Origin: Balanoglossus misakiensis
Taxonomy: Eukaryota; Hemichordata
NCBI GenBank assembly: GCA_040954595.2
Contig: CM082583.2
Coordinates: 13,640,001-13,704,000 of the forward strand
Direction: 5' to 3'
DNA: 64,000 nt
In this document: positions 37,589 through 51,015 of the stretch, piece after piece
How positions within the stretch are numbered: position 1 is the first letter of the stretch
How the letters are laid out: the number at the start of each line of letters is the position of its first letter
Notes under the pieces: model-generated
Told to the model about the DNA's origin: nothing
Database searches by the model: none
The model's input: the letters and a program-made list of their open reading frames with translations, nothing else
Made by a program: the position numbers and the translations under genes

Positions 37589-37736
37589 GGACTCGTATTA
37601 GTCTCGGTTACCCAGACCCCCCCCCCCCCCCCCTGCTTCTTCCGTTGGGCACTCCAGAAAGAAAAAAAACTCCTCTTTCTGGAGTGCCCAACGGAAGAAG
37701 CAGAGGGCTCTGGGTAACCGAGACTAGGACTCGTAT
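37589..37736. mobile_element. 128-bp foldback element with 10-bp TSD
   Basis: Terminal inverted repeats TAGTCTCGGTTACCCAGA at 37599-37616 and its complement at 37709-37726 enclose a second inverted pair, 37633-37662 with 37674-37703 (30 bases each). GGACTCGTAT is repeated at 37589-37598 and 37727-37736. The left arm carries a poly-C tract of about 17 that the right arm lacks. Likely a second Mutator-like foldback MITE, of a different family from its neighbour. Confidence 0.87.
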
Positions 37737-38192
37737 AAGTACCGGTACTTGTTCGAGTATGCCAAGTCCCCACCACCCAATTCCAAAACAGAGTGCCCAC
37801 CCCCACCCGGTTGAAGAAACTGACCAGGCCCTTAACTTCATATTTTTAATAATTTTTTTCAATGTTTACTCAAGTCCGATCTTTAAAGTGCAATTATTTT
37901 CGGAAATGGAAAAATCTCATCTATAACATATTGGAGAACTGATCTCAAAACTATACAAATAGAGTTGCTGAGTTGGTTGCTGCAAAGGCTCGATGTAGTT
38001 ACTTGCGGCTTCTGGCCGTTGGTGGCGTCCCGTTGCACAGGTGAGACGCTGTGATCACCTAATGCAGCGCTAGCGCGGCATCTAGGGTCGCGACTTATCG
38101 AGGGCCCACTGCACCTGTGCTACGAGCTCATCCACGTGTTTAAACGCAAATAGCGCAGAACGACTCGGACTATCAAAAGAACAACAGCCTAC
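37737..38192. promoter_or_regulatory. CpG-richer block upstream of a possible first exon
   Basis: From about 38.00 to 38.19 kb the sequence is richer in CpG than its surroundings (gcagcgctagcgcggcat, gggtcgcgacttatcgag). It precedes the ATG-plus-donor at 38193. A promoter is plausible but unproven. Confidence 0.3.
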
Positions 38193-38264
38193 ATGATTTT
38201 GCCTGACAAGCTACGGGAATCTCTACAGACCGGAACACAACATAAAAAACATAGTATCTACCAG
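38193..38264 (+). CDS. Possible first coding exon of an unknown gene
   Basis: ATG at 38193 opens exactly 24 codons (MILPDKLRESLQTGTQHKK..) up to a good donor CAG/gtaagc at 38265, downstream of a CpG-rich block. I could not find a matching next exon in the window: the repeat-borne acceptor at 42039 and those in the 279-bp monomers give stops in the phase required. It could be a real first exon whose gene continues beyond the satellites, the start of a decayed gene, or chance. Confidence 0.3.
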
Positions 38265-40004
38265 GTAAGCAGCCAGTATTTTCTACAATTACCGCTGCAC
38301 TGTGACTTTTCGACCCTAGTTGGGAAAGGTGAAGAACTCCGTAATAATTTTAGCCAATTTTCGAGAGAGAGTAGTCGGGGTACTTGCTATTGTTCCAAGT
38401 TGCGACATGATTTTCCGCTTGCAACGTGGCGCGGACGCCCAAGTGCTTTCGGTTTTCAACACTTGCACCAATTAAATCGCCTTTTCGTTAGTTTTTTTTT
38501 GTCTGGTTGGAGAACAAGTGGTATGTAGTCGAGAGAAAACTAGGAGCTGTTGCGGTAATATTGATTGAAGTTGGAATGCTGGGGGCAAGTTCAATAAATG
38601 ATGTTAGGGGAGATTTTCCGGATTTTGCGCACATTTTCTAGCCCGTTTATTACTGCATGTTTGCGTGTAACAAAATCCGCCTTCAATTTCGAAACTTCGC
38701 TAGTTTTTTGGTTTCAAAACATCGCGCAGAACTGAATTTGACTCTTCCGACCAGCGCGGCAATTGGTTGGTGTTGAAACTGTTTAAACATTTGCGTGTCG
38801 ATAATATTAATATTAGGTGTCACATTATATTACTCTGTATTCTTGTGGGTTCTATTATATGGTGACATTTCTTTCAAAATTAAAACTGACGGGAATACTT
38901 AACTTATTTCATAATTGAAAATCTTCTGTCTTTTCCCACTCCCATGATAGCATGAAAAAAGCAACGCTGCTGAACACTGTAGAAAGGTACCATCGTTTGA
39001 ATTCGTAAGGAAAAAACTTTCCTTTAGTCGGTAGGTTGAAATACATCGTAAGAATATATTTTAGTCTGTGACTGGAACAAAGCACAACACAATAGGAAAT
39101 GATGTTCATCTTCGTTTCCGTTACTGTCATACAACAAGCAAATCATTTCGTTTTTATCTACGCTGTGCTTTCTATCTGTTATCAAAAATGTTCATGAAAT
39201 GCTGCATGAAAAAAACATCTTCCTAAAATCACAATTTCGTCACCATAATTATTTTCAAAAAGATCATTTTGTAGTTCAAAGATGCCATATAATATCCAAA
39301 TTTTAATTACAAGTGATATATGTAACCAAAAAGGGAGGTTAAAAAACGGGGGTCCCCACACCCGTTTTCCTGTAAACCCACAAAATGTTGTTTATACTAT
39401 AATATTGCATATAGTTCTACATATCCAACCGATAGAGGGTGCTGTTTAATATTAGGATGCCCGCAACGTACCTTAAGTACAATAATGCTTGTTTTGTTAT
39501 AAGTTAAATTTGGTCAACTATTTAACACAGAATTTTGCCGTATATACTGTAAACACTGAGGACTTTTTTCGCGACAGTAAATTTTCGCGATATCAAAAGA
39601 GGAGACTGTTACGCGACGATTAATTTTTCGCGTTCGTATATTTCACTAACTGCATCGTTATCTCTGTAAAACTTCCATTCTACGATGATTTGTCGCATTA
39701 GTAGCACGATTCTTGGCTGCAAACCTTGATGTTCAAACAAATTGTGCAATATATATCAAAGTCATGAAACCGCAACCATTTTAATGCGTACGTGTGTTGG
39801 TCTGTTTACCAGAGTGTGCATGAATACAGCCGACCTGGTGTGTTGCATTTCACGATGTACGTAAACCACACATGTTTATTCGCGACTTCAGGCATTTAGG
39901 TTTCCATGGCATTGCAGTAATGGACTCCACTCTTCAATTCTACTAAGGCATGTTTTTATAGATCCGTATTCAATTTGAGTGTGTTTTATCATAGACCATG
40001 TAGG
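38265..40004. other. Spacer, no gene seen
   Basis: No supported coding exon or recognisable repeat in this stretch. It contains T-rich tracts and several CpG-containing words around 39.55-39.66 kb (ttcgcgacagtaaattttcgcg, a small imperfect inverted repeat). Confidence 0.4.
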
Positions 40005-40489
40005 GTCCATGATCGCAGATGAAGATATCCGGATGCCAAATAAAGAGAAGACACAGGTTTTTAGTCAGCATTTTAAGAGATTATAATGAGAATGAATGGA
40101 TTGCGTTCTGTCCAGTTTTCTCTTAAAGCGACAAAATCGCTTTTTGTCCTGTCAAAGATATCAAGTATACATTGATTACTCGTATTATGTTTGTGTTAAA
40201 AATTGATGTTGATTTGTAACCATCATTTTCTGTCATACAAAATCAATCTCTAAACGGTCAAAAATGAGTGAATTTTGCTCCTTAATCTGTTGATCCAGTG
40301 AAGATTATGGCACTGACATTGACTTTCCGTATGCGTTCCCTTGATCACACTGGTTACTTGTGCAGAATTTCAATTATGTTAATTAGCACACTTGTCTACT
40401 ATCACAGTTGAAGAGCTTCCCAATTGTTGCAGCCATTGGGAAAACTTCATGACAAGAAGGATTCAGATTAGGACACAGTAAGAATTTTC

Positions 40490-40998
40490 ATACACATACA
40501 TACATACATACATACATACATACATACATACATACATACATACATACATACATACATACATACATACATACATACATACATACATACATACATACATACA
40601 TACATACATACATACATACATGCATGCATGCATGCATGCATGCATGCATGCATGCATGCATGCATGCATGCATGCATGCATGCATGCATGCATGCATGCA
40701 TGCATGCATACATACATACATACATACATACATACATACATACATACATACATACATACATACATACATACATACATACATACATACATACATACATACA
40801 TACATACATACATACATACATACATACATACATACATACATACATACATACATACATACATACATACATACATACATACATACATACATACATGCATGCA
40901 TGCATGCATGCATGCATGCATGCATGCATACATACATACATACATACATACATACATACATACATACATACATACATACATACATACATACATACATG
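40490..40998. repeat. (ACAT)n / (GCAT)n tetranucleotide array
   Basis: About 500 bases of ACAT units with two blocks of GCAT units (about 40620-40708 and 40892-40929). Long open frames in several phases are a by-product of a stop-free tetranucleotide. Confidence 0.97.
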
Positions 40999-41468
40999 AA
41001 CATGTGCATTTAATGTGTGTTAAAACAGAGAGAACAAGTCTGTAACCACTTAACTCAACTATGCTTATTTAACTGTAGCCTAAATGTCCATATGATTCAG
41101 TAATTCTAAAAATTACATGTATGCATTGAGGAAATTTTGTTTAGTGAATTGTGCAGTCAAAGCAAATTGATTCAATCTAGAAAACTGTTTGTGCCATTTC
41201 AGCCATTTTTTCTAACTTCAATATTAACGTACTAACACACCATTAACTAACTATAACAACTAATACTTTGGCTGGAGTGGTATAAGCAGGCTATGAGAAA
41301 CTTGTATTCTTGTGACTATTTCTATTTTTCATAATGAGCCAGTTAGAAGTATACAGATGAAATTAAGTATTGTATTCTAATTCAATTTAAATTAGCCGTA
41401 TTTCCCAAAACCTGAAAGTGAAGGTTAGGAAAATTACTCATTTCAAATTTTAGGGTACAGAATTGTTC

Positions 41469-41838
41469 TCTATGTATGTATGTATGTATGTATGTATGTA
41501 TGTATGTATGTATGTATGTATGTATGTATGTATGTATGTATGTATGTATGTATGTATGTATGTATGTATGTATGTATGTATGTATGTATGTATGTATGTA
41601 TGCATGTATGCATGTATGCATGTATGCATGTATGCATGTATGCATGTATGCATGTATGCATGCATGCATGTATGTATGTAATGTATGCATGTATGTATGT
41701 ATGTAATGTATGCATGTATGTATGTATGTAATGTATGCATGTATGTATGTAATGTATGCATATATGTATGTAATGTATGCATGTATGTATGTAATGTATG
41801 CATGTATGTATGTAATGTATGCATGTATGTAATGTATG
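41469..41838. repeat. (GTAT)n array grading into GTATGCAT units
   Basis: Pure GTAT units, then alternating ATGC/ATGT, then a longer composite unit (TGTAATGTATGCATGTATG) repeated several times. It is the reverse complement in kind of the array at 40.5-41.0 kb, in the opposite orientation. Confidence 0.96.
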
Positions 41839-42025
41839 TGTATGTGAATTCCTATTGTATCCTTGTCCGAATTTTATCTTGTCATGAAGTTCTCCCAATG
41901 TCTACAATAGTTGAGAAGCTTTCCAACCGTGGTGGTAGATAAGTTTAGCAAATGTTTTGGTAATTGTTTACTAGTGTGCTATAATATAACCGAAACTAAC
42001 AATATTGAAGTATAATTGCTTTAAG

Positions 42026-45000
42026 TTAAGCAGGAAGGATGGCGACAAAATTCCAAATGATGCCAATGGTAGAAGTGGACAAGGACTTGGTCTTCCAGTC
42101 AGCCAATAAAGTACTTGCATGATGATGGCAGATGAAGCAAGGTCAAGCATGAAAACTGATATTTAATTTCTAAATGGTGCCAACGGTAGAAGTGGACAAG
42201 GACTTGGTCTTGCAGTCAGCCAATAAACAACTTGCATGATGGCAGATGAAGATATATGGATGTCAAATGAAGAAAACGTACAGGTTTGCAGTCAACAACT
42301 GTATATAGTATTGGAACAAATTCACACTTAACTCGTTGAATCAATTTTATAAAATATGTCACCACTTTGTTCATTGATCATGGATATTTTTTTCTGTTTT
42401 GTTAGAATATGGCGAAGAGTGCAGGCTGATGTTTTTTATCCAGATGTTGCCATTGGTAGAAGTGGACAAGGACTTGGTCTTGCTTTCACCCAATACCCTC
42501 TGCATAATAGCAGATGAAGATATTTGGATGTCAAATTAAGAAAACATACAGGTTTGCAGTCAACATTTTAAGAGTGTATATAGTATTGGAACAAATACAA
42601 ACTTAACTGATTGAATCAAATTATGCAATTTTTCGCCAATTTGTTCATTAATCATGGATACAATTTTTCTGTTCTTTTGTTAGAATAAAGCGAAGAGTGC
42701 AGGCTGATGTTTTTATCGAGATATTGCCAATGGTAGAAGTGGACAAGGACTTGGTCTTGCACTCACCCCATAAACTATTTGCATGATGGCAGATGAACAT
42801 ATCTGGTTGTCAAATGAAGAAAATATAAAGGTTTGTAGTCAACATTTCAAGAGTGCGTATAGTATTGGAACACATCCAAATTTAACTCATTGAATCAATT
42901 TATACAATCTTTCGCCAATTTGTTCATTAATCATGGATAAAAAAATTCTGTTCTTTTGTTAGAATATGGCGAAGAGTGCAGGCTGATGTTTTTATCCAGA
43001 TATTGCCAATGGTAGAAGTGGACAAGGACTTGGTCTTGCACTCACCCCATAAACTATTTGCATGATGGCAGATGAACATATCTGGTTGTCAAATGAAGAA
43101 AATATAAAGGTTTGTAGTCAACATTTCAAGAGTGCGTATAGTATTGGAACACATCCAAATTTAACTCATTGAATCAATTTATACAATCTTTCGCCAATTT
43201 GTTCATTAATCATGGATAAAAAAATTCTGTTCTTTTGTTAGAATATGGCGAAGAGTGCAGGCTGATGTTTTTATCCAGATATTGCCAATGGTAGAAGTGG
43301 ACAAGGACTTGGTCTTGCACTCACCCCATAAACTATTTGCATGATGGCAGATGAACATATCTGGTTGTCAAATGAAGAAAATATAAAGGTTTGTAGTCAA
43401 CATTTTAAGAGTGCTTATAGTATTGGAACACATCCAAATTTAACTCATTGAATCAATTTATACAATCTTTCGCCAATTTGTTCATTAATCATGGATCAAA
43501 TTTTTCTGTTCTTTTGTTAGAATATGGCGAAGAGTGCAGGCTGATGTTTTTATGCAGATATTGCCAATGGTAGAAGTGGACAAGGACTTGGTCTTGCACT
43601 CACCCCATAAACTATTTGCATGATGGCAGATGAACATATCTGGTTGTCAAATGAAGAAAATATAAAGGTTTGTAGTCAACATTTTAAGAGTGTATATAGT
43701 ATTGGAACACATCCAAATTTAACTCATTGAATCAATTTATACAATCTTTCGCCAATTTGTTCATTAATCATGAATAATTTTTTTCTGTCCTTTTGTTAGA
43801 ATATGGCGAAGAGTGCAGGCTGATGTTTTTATCCAGATATTGCCAATGGTAGAAGTGGACAAGGACTTGGTCTTACACTCACCCCATAAACTATTTGCAT
43901 GATGGCAGATGAACATATCTGGTTGTCAAATGAAGAAAATATAAAGGTTTGTAGTCAACATTTCAAGAGTGCGTATAGTATTGGAACACATCCAAATTTA
44001 ACTCATTGAATCAATTTATACAATCTTTCGCCAATTTGTTCATTAATCATGGATAAAAAAATTCTGTTCTTTTGTTAGAATATGGCGAAGAGTGCAGGCT
44101 GATGTTTTTATCCAGATATTGCCAATGGTAGAAGTGGACAAGGACTTGGTCTTGCACTCACCCCATAAACTATTTGCATGATGGCAGATGAACATATCTG
44201 GTTGTCAAATGAAGAAAATATAAAGGTTTGTAGTCAACATTTTAAGAGTGCTTATAGTATTGGAACACATCCAAATTTAACTCATTGAATCAATTTATAC
44301 AATCTTTCGCCAATTTGTTCATTAATCATGGATCAAATTTTTCTGTTCTTTTGTTAGAATATGGCGAAGAGTGCAGGCTGATGTTTTTATGCAGATATTG
44401 CCAATGGTAGAAGTGGACAAGGACTTGGTCTTGCACTCACCCCATAAACTATTTGCATGATGGCAGATGAACATATCTGGTTGTCAAATGAAGAAAATAT
44501 AAAGGTTTGTAGTCAACATTTTAAGAGTGTATATAGTATTGGAACACATCCAAATTTAACTCATTGAATCAATTTATACAATCTTTCGCCAATTTGTTCA
44601 TTAATCATGGATCAAATTTTTCTGTTCTTTTGTTAGAATATGGCGAAGAGTGCAGGCTGATGTTTTTATCCAGATATTGCCAATGGTAGAAGTGGACAAG
44701 GACTTGGTCTTGCACTCACCCCATAAACTATTTGCATGATGGCAGATGAACATATCTGGTTGTCAAATGAAGAAAATATAAAGGTTTGTAGTCAACATTT
44801 TAAGAGTGTATATAGTATTGGAACACATCCAAATTTATCTCATTGAATCAATTTATGCAATCTTTCGCCAATTTGTTCATTAATCATGGATCAAATTTTT
44901 CTGTTCTTTTTTTAGAATATGGCGAAGAGTGCAGGCTGATGTTTTTATCCAGATATTGCCAATGGTAGAAGTGGACAAGGACTTGGTCTTTCAGTCACCC

Positions 45001-48000
45001 CATAAACTATTTGCATGATGGCAGATGAACATATCTGGTTGTCAAATGAAGAAAATATAAAGGTTTGTAGTCAACATTTTAAGAGTGCGTATAGTATTGG
45101 AACACATCCAAATTTAACTCATTGAATCAATTTAAACAATCTTTCGCCAATTTGTTCATTAATCATGAATAATTTTTTTCTGTCCTTTTGTTAGAATATG
45201 GCGAAGAGTGCAGGCTGATGTTTTTATCCAGATATTGCCAATGCTAGAAGTGGACAAGGATTTGGTCTTGCACTCACCCCATAAACTATTTGCATGATGG
45301 CAGATGAACATATCTGGTTGTCAAATGAAGAAAATATAAAGGTTTGTAGTCAACATTTTAAGAGTGCTTATAGTATTGGAACACATCCAAATTTAACTCA
45401 TTGAATCAATTTATACAATCTTTCGCCAATTTGTTCATTAATCATGGATCAAAATTTTCTGTTCTTTTGTTAGAATATGGCGAAGAGTGCAGGCTGATGT
45501 TTTGATCCAGATATTGCCAATGGTAGAAGTGGACAAGGACTTGGTCTTGCACTCACCCCATAAACTATTTGCATGATGGCAGATGAACATATCTGGTTGT
45601 CAAATGAAGAAGATATAAAGGTTTGTAGTGAACATTTTAAGAGTGTATATAGTATTGGAACACATCCAAATTTAACTCATTGAATCAATTTATACAATCT
45701 TTCGCCAATTTGTTCATTAATCATGGATCAAATTTTTCTGTTCTTTTGTTAGAATATGGCGAAGAGTGCAGGCTGATGTTTTGATCCAGATATTGCCAAT
45801 GGTAGAAGTGGTCAAGGACTTGGTCTTGCACTCACCCCATAAACTATTTGCATGATGGCAGATTAACATATCTGGTTGTCAAATGAAGAAAATATAAAGG
45901 TTTGTAGTCAACATTTTAAGAGTGCTTATAGTATTGGAACACATCCAAATTTAACTCATTGAATCAATTTATACAATCTTTCGCCAATTTGTTCATTAAT
46001 CATGGATAAAAAAATTCTGTTCTTTTGTTAGAATATGGCGAAGAGTGCAGGCTGATGTTTTTATCCAGATATTGCCAATGGTAGAAGTGGACAAGGACTT
46101 GGTCTTGCACTCACCCCATAAACTATTTGCATGATGGCAGATGAACATATCTGGTTGTCAAATGAAGAAAATATAAAGGTTTGTAGTCAACATTTTAAGA
46201 GTGCTTATTGTATTGGAACACATCTAAATTTAACTCATTGAATCAATTTATACAATCTTTCGCCAATTTGTTCATTAATCATGGATCAAATTTTTCTGTT
46301 CTTTTGTTAGAATATGGCGAAGAGTGCAGGCTGATGTTTTTATCCAGATATTGCCAATGGTAGAAGTGGACAAGGACTTGGTCTTGCACTCACCCCATAA
46401 ACTATTTGCATGATGGCAGATGAACATATCTGGTTGTCAAATGAAGAAAATATAAAGGTTTGTAGTCAACATTTTAAGAGTGTATATAGTATTGGAACAC
46501 ATCCAAATTTAACTCATTGAATCAATTTATACAATCTTTCGCCAATTTGTTCATTAATCATGGATCACATTTTTCTGTTCTTTTGTTAGAATATGGCGAA
46601 GAGTGCAGGCTGATGTTTTGATCCAGATATTGCCAATGGTAGAAGTGGACAAGGACTTGGTCTTGCACTCACCCCATAAACTAATTGCATGATGGCAGAT
46701 TAACATATCTGGTTGTCAAATGAAGAAAATATAAAGGTTTGTAGTCAAAATTTTAAGAGTGCTTATAGTATTGGAACACATCCAAATTTCACTCATTGAA
46801 TCAATTTATACAATCTTTCGCCAATTTATTCATTAATCATGGATAAAAAAATTCAGTTCTTTTGTTAGAATATGGCGAAGAGTGCAGGCTGATGTTTTGA
46901 TCCAGATATTGCCAATGGTAGAGGTGGACAAGGACTTGGTCTTGCACTCACCCCATAAACTATTTGCATGATGGCAGATTAACATATCTGGCTGTCAAAT
47001 GAAGAAAATATAAAGGTTTGTAGTCAACATTTTAAGAGTGTATATAGTATTGGAACACATCCAAATTTAACTCATTGAATCAATTTATACAATCTTTCGC
47101 CAATTTGTTCATTAATCATGGATCAAATTTTTCTGTTCTTTTGTTAGAATATGGCGAAGAGTGCAGGCTGATGTTTTGATCCAGATATTGCCAATGGTAG
47201 AAGTGGACAAGGACTTGGTCTTGCACTCACCCCATAAACTATTTGCATGATGGCAGATTAACATATCTGGTTGTCAAATGAAGAAAATATAAAGGTTTGT
47301 AGTCAACATTTTAAGAGTGCGTATAGTATTGGAACACATCCAAATTTAACTCATTGAATCAATTTATGCAATCTTTCGCCAATTTGTTCATTAATCATGG
47401 ATAAAAAAATTCTGTTCTTTTGTTAGAATATGGCGAAGAGTGCAGGCTGATGTTTTTATCCAGATATTGCCAATGGTAGAAGTGGACAAGGACTTGGTCT
47501 TGCACTCACCCCATAAACTATTTGCATGATGGCAGATGAACATATCTGGTTGTCAAATGAAGTAAATATAAAGGTTTGTAGTCAACATTTTAAGAGTGCT
47601 TATTGTATTGGAACACATCCAAATTTAACTCATTGAATCAATTTATACAATCTTTCGCCAATTTGTTCATTAATCATGGATCAAATTTTTCTGTTCTTTT
47701 TTTAGAATATGGCGAAGAGTGCAGGCTGATGTTTTTATCCAGATATTGCCAATGGTAGAAGTGGACAAGGACTTGGTCTTGCACTCACCCCATAAACTAT
47801 TTGCATGATGGCAGATGAACATATCTGGTTGTCAAATAAAGAAAATATAAAGGTTTGTAGTCAACATTTTAAGAGTGTATATAGTATTGGAACACATCCA
47901 AATTTAACTCATTGAATCAATTTATACAATCTTTCGCCAATTTGTTCATTAATCATGGATCACATTTTTCTGTTCTTTTGTTAGAATATGGCGAAGAGTG

Positions 48001-51000
48001 CAGGCTGATGTTTTGATCCAGATATTGCCAATGGTAGAAGTGGACAAGGACTTGGTCTTGCACTCACCCCATAAACTAATTGCATGATGGCAGATTAACA
48101 TATCTGGTTGTCAAATGAAGAAAATATAAAGGTTTGTTGTCAACATTTTAAGAGTGTATATAGTATTGGAACACATCCAAATTCAACTCATTGAATCAAT
48201 TTATGCAATCTTTCACCAATTTGTTCATTAATCATGGATCAAATTTTTCTGTTCTTTTGTTATAATATGGCGAAGAGTGCAGGCTGATGTTTTTATCCAG
48301 ATATTGCCAATGGTAGAAGTGGACAAGGACTTGGTCTTGCAGTCACCCCATAAACTATTTGCATGATGGCAGATGAACATATCTGGTTGTCAAATGAAGA
48401 AAATATAAAGGTTTGTAGTCAACATTTTAAGAGTGCTTATAGTATTGGAACACATCCAAATTTAACTCATTGAATCAATTTATACAATCTTTCGCCAATT
48501 TATTCATTAATCATGGATAAAAAAATTCAGTTCTTTTGTTATAATATGGCGAAGAGTGCAGGCTGATGTTTTTATCCAGATATTGCCAATGGTAGAAGTG
48601 GACAAGGACTTGGTCTTGCAGTCACCCCATAAACTATTTGCATGATGGCAGATGAACATATCTGGTTGTCAAATGATGAAAATATAAGGTTTGTAGTCAA
48701 CATTTTAAGAGTGCGAATAGTATTGGAACACATCCAAATTTAACTCATTGAATCAATTTAAAGAATCTTTCGCCAATTTGTTCATTAATCATGGATAAAA
48801 AAATTCAGTTCTTTTGTTATAATATGGCGAAGAGTGCAGGCTGATGTTTTTATCGAGATATTGCCAATGGTAGAAGTGGACAAGGACTTGGTCTTGCACT
48901 CACCCCATAAACTATTTGCATGATGGCAGATGAACATATCTGGTTGTCAAATGAAGAAAATATAAAGGTTTGTAGTCAACATTTCAAGAGTGCGTATAGT
49001 ATTGGAACACATCCAAATTTAACTCATTGAATCAATTTATACAATCTTTCGCCAATTTGTTCATTAATCATGGATAAAAAAATTCTGTTCTTTTGTTAGA
49101 ATATGGCGAAGAGTGCAGGCTGATGTTTTTATCCAGATATTGCCAATGGTAGAAGTGGACAAGGACTTGGTCTTGCACTCACCCCATAAACTATTTGCAT
49201 GATGGCAGATGAACATATCTGGTTGTCAAATGAAGAAAATATAAAGGTTTGTAGTCAACATTTTAAGAGTGCGTATAGTATACGAACACATCCAAATTTA
49301 ACTCATTGAATCAATTTAAACAATCTTTCGCCAATTTGTTCATTAATCATGAATAATTTTTTTCTGTCCTTTTGTTAGAATATGGCGAAGAGTGCAGGCT
49401 GATGTTTTTATCCAGATATTGCCAATGCTAGAAATGGACAAGGATTTGGTCTTGCACTCACCCCATAAACTATTTGCATGATGGCAGATGAACATATCTG
49501 GTTGTCAAATGAAGAAAATATAAAGGTTTGTTGTCAACATTTTAAGAGTGTATATAGTATTGGAACACATCCAAATTCAACTCATTGAATCAATTTATGC
49601 AATCTTTCACCAATTTGTTCATTAATCATGGATCAAATTTTTCTGTTCTTTTGTTAGAATATGGCGAAGAGTGCAGGCTGATGTTTTTATCCAGATATTG
49701 CCAATGGTAGAAGTGGACAAGGATTTGGTCTTGCACTCACCCCATAAACTATTTGCATGATGGCAGATGAACATATCTGGTTGTCAAATGAAGAAAATAT
49801 AAAGGTTTGTAGTCAACATTTTAAGAGTGTATATAGTATTGGAACACATCGAAATTTAACTCATTGAATCAATTTATGCAATCTTTCGCCAATTTATTCT
49901 TTAATCATGGATCAAATTTTTCTGTTCTTTTTTTAGAATATGGCGAAGAGTGCAGGCTGATGTTTTTATCCAGATATTGCCAATGGTAGAAGTGGACAAG
50001 GACTTGGTCTTGCAGTCACCCCATAAACTATTTGCATGATGGCAGATGAACATATCTGGTTGTCAAATAAAGAAAATATAAAGGTTTGTAGTCAACATTT
50101 TAAGAGTGCATATAGTATACGAACACATCCAAATTTAACTCATTGAATCAATTTAAACAATCTTTTGCCAATTTGTTCATTAATCATGAATAATTTTTTT
50201 CTGTCCTTTTGTTAGAATATGGCGAAGAGTGCAGGCTGATGTTTTTATCCAGATATTGCCAATGCTAGAAATGGACAAGGATTTGGTCTTGCACTCACCC
50301 CATAAACTATTTGCATGATGGCAGATGAACATATCTGGTTGTCAAATGAAGAAAATATAAAGGTTTGTTGTCAACATTTTAAGAGTGTATATAGTATTGG
50401 AACACATCCAAATTCAACTCATTGAATCAATTTATGCAATCTTTCACCAATTTGTTCATTAATCATGGATCAAATTTTTCTGTTCTTTTGTTAGAATATG
50501 GCGAAGAGTGCAGGCTGATGTTTTTATCCAGATATTGCCAATGGTAGAAGTGGACAAGGACTTGGTCTTGCAGTCACCCCATAAACTATTTGCATGATGG
50601 CAGATGAACATATCTGGTTGTCAAATGAAGAAAATATAAAGGTTTGTAGTCAACATTTTAAGAGTGCGTATAGTATACGAACACATCCAAATTTAACTCA
50701 TTGAATCAATTTAAACAATCTTTCGCCAATTTGTTCATTAATCATGAATAATTTTTTTCTGTCCTTTTGTTAGAATATGGCGAAGAGTGCAGGCTGATGT
50801 TTTTATCCAGATATTGCCAATGGTAGAAGTGGACAATTACTTGGTCTTGCACTCACCCCATAAACTATTTGCATGATGGCAGATGAACATATCTGGTTGT
50901 CAAATGAAGAAAATATAAGGTTTGTAGTCAACATTTTAAGAGTGCGAATAGTATTGGAACACATCCAAATTTAACTCATTGAATCAATTTAAAGAATCTT

Positions 51001-51015
51001 TCGCCAATTTGTTCA
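42026..51015 (+). repeat. ~279-bp satellite, first block (~31 units)
   Basis: Tandem units with a constant spacing of 279 bp between boxes TTAGAATATGGCGAAGAGTG (for example boxes starting GAATATGGCG at 42962, 43241, 43520). The leader at 42026-42420 is diverged and has CAGTCAGCCAATAAA in place of CACTCACCCCATAAA. Spacer variants (aaaaaaattctg, tcaaatttttctg, aataatttttttctg) mark monomer subtypes. Each unit holds the GRSGQGLGL frame ending in TAA and, in the same frame, a 36-codon mini-frame starting ATGATGGCAGATGAA. The block stops abruptly at a TTAA where a MITE begins. Confidence 0.95.
43062..43172 (+). pseudogene. Representative 36-codon mini-frame in the 279-bp unit
   Basis: ATGATG to TGA encodes MMADEHIWLSNEENIK followed by VCSQHFKSAYSIGTHPNLTH. 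A copy recurs in most of the ~44 units; some carry GAT-TAA early (for example near 45862 and 46700), which ends it. The C-x2-H-F signature after a tryptophan resembles the last third of a THAP zinc finger (C2CH), but the first cysteine pair is not present in the unit. I read it as a fragment of a former coding exon carried along by the satellite, not as a working gene. Confidence in the THAP link is low. Confidence 0.35.

Larger units (their letters stand above)
40005..41885 (+). repeat. Left flank copy (F1) of a duplicated segment
   Basis: It is similar in order and orientation to 55387-56477: shared phrases include AAATAAAGAGAAGACA, CATTTTAAGAG, TAACTGTAGCCTAAATGTCC, ACAACTAATACTTTGGCTGG, GTATTGTATT.TAATTCAATT and the end TCCTTGTCCGAATTTTA. 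About 600 bases (40478-41075, mostly the tetranucleotide array) are present here and absent from the right copy. At 40010 a frame MIADEDIRMPNKEKTQVFS matches the mini-frame of the 279-bp satellite. Confidence 0.8.

Noticed and set aside
37522-37926. Frames of 84-116 codons rich in GTPERR/PPPP words
   Set aside because: They are readings of the second foldback element and its poly-C tract on both strands.
38193-38528. 111-codon open frame read through the donor at 38265
   Set aside because: The first 24 codons end at a good splice donor, and the rest shows no coding character. Kept only as a possible first exon.
40463-41045. Long open frames (123-176 codons) of MYVC/MHAC/HTYI repeats on both strands
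   Set aside because: They are translations of a stop-free tetranucleotide repeat, open in several phases at once; no gene context.
41382-41942. Open frames of HTYI/CMYV type on both strands at the second tetranucleotide array
   Set aside because: Same cause: low-complexity repeat with no stop codons.
43062-43172. A family of ~44 functional micropeptide genes
   Set aside because: The frame is repeated because the satellite is repeated; several units have early stops and there is no promoter evidence. Listed as a coding remnant instead.
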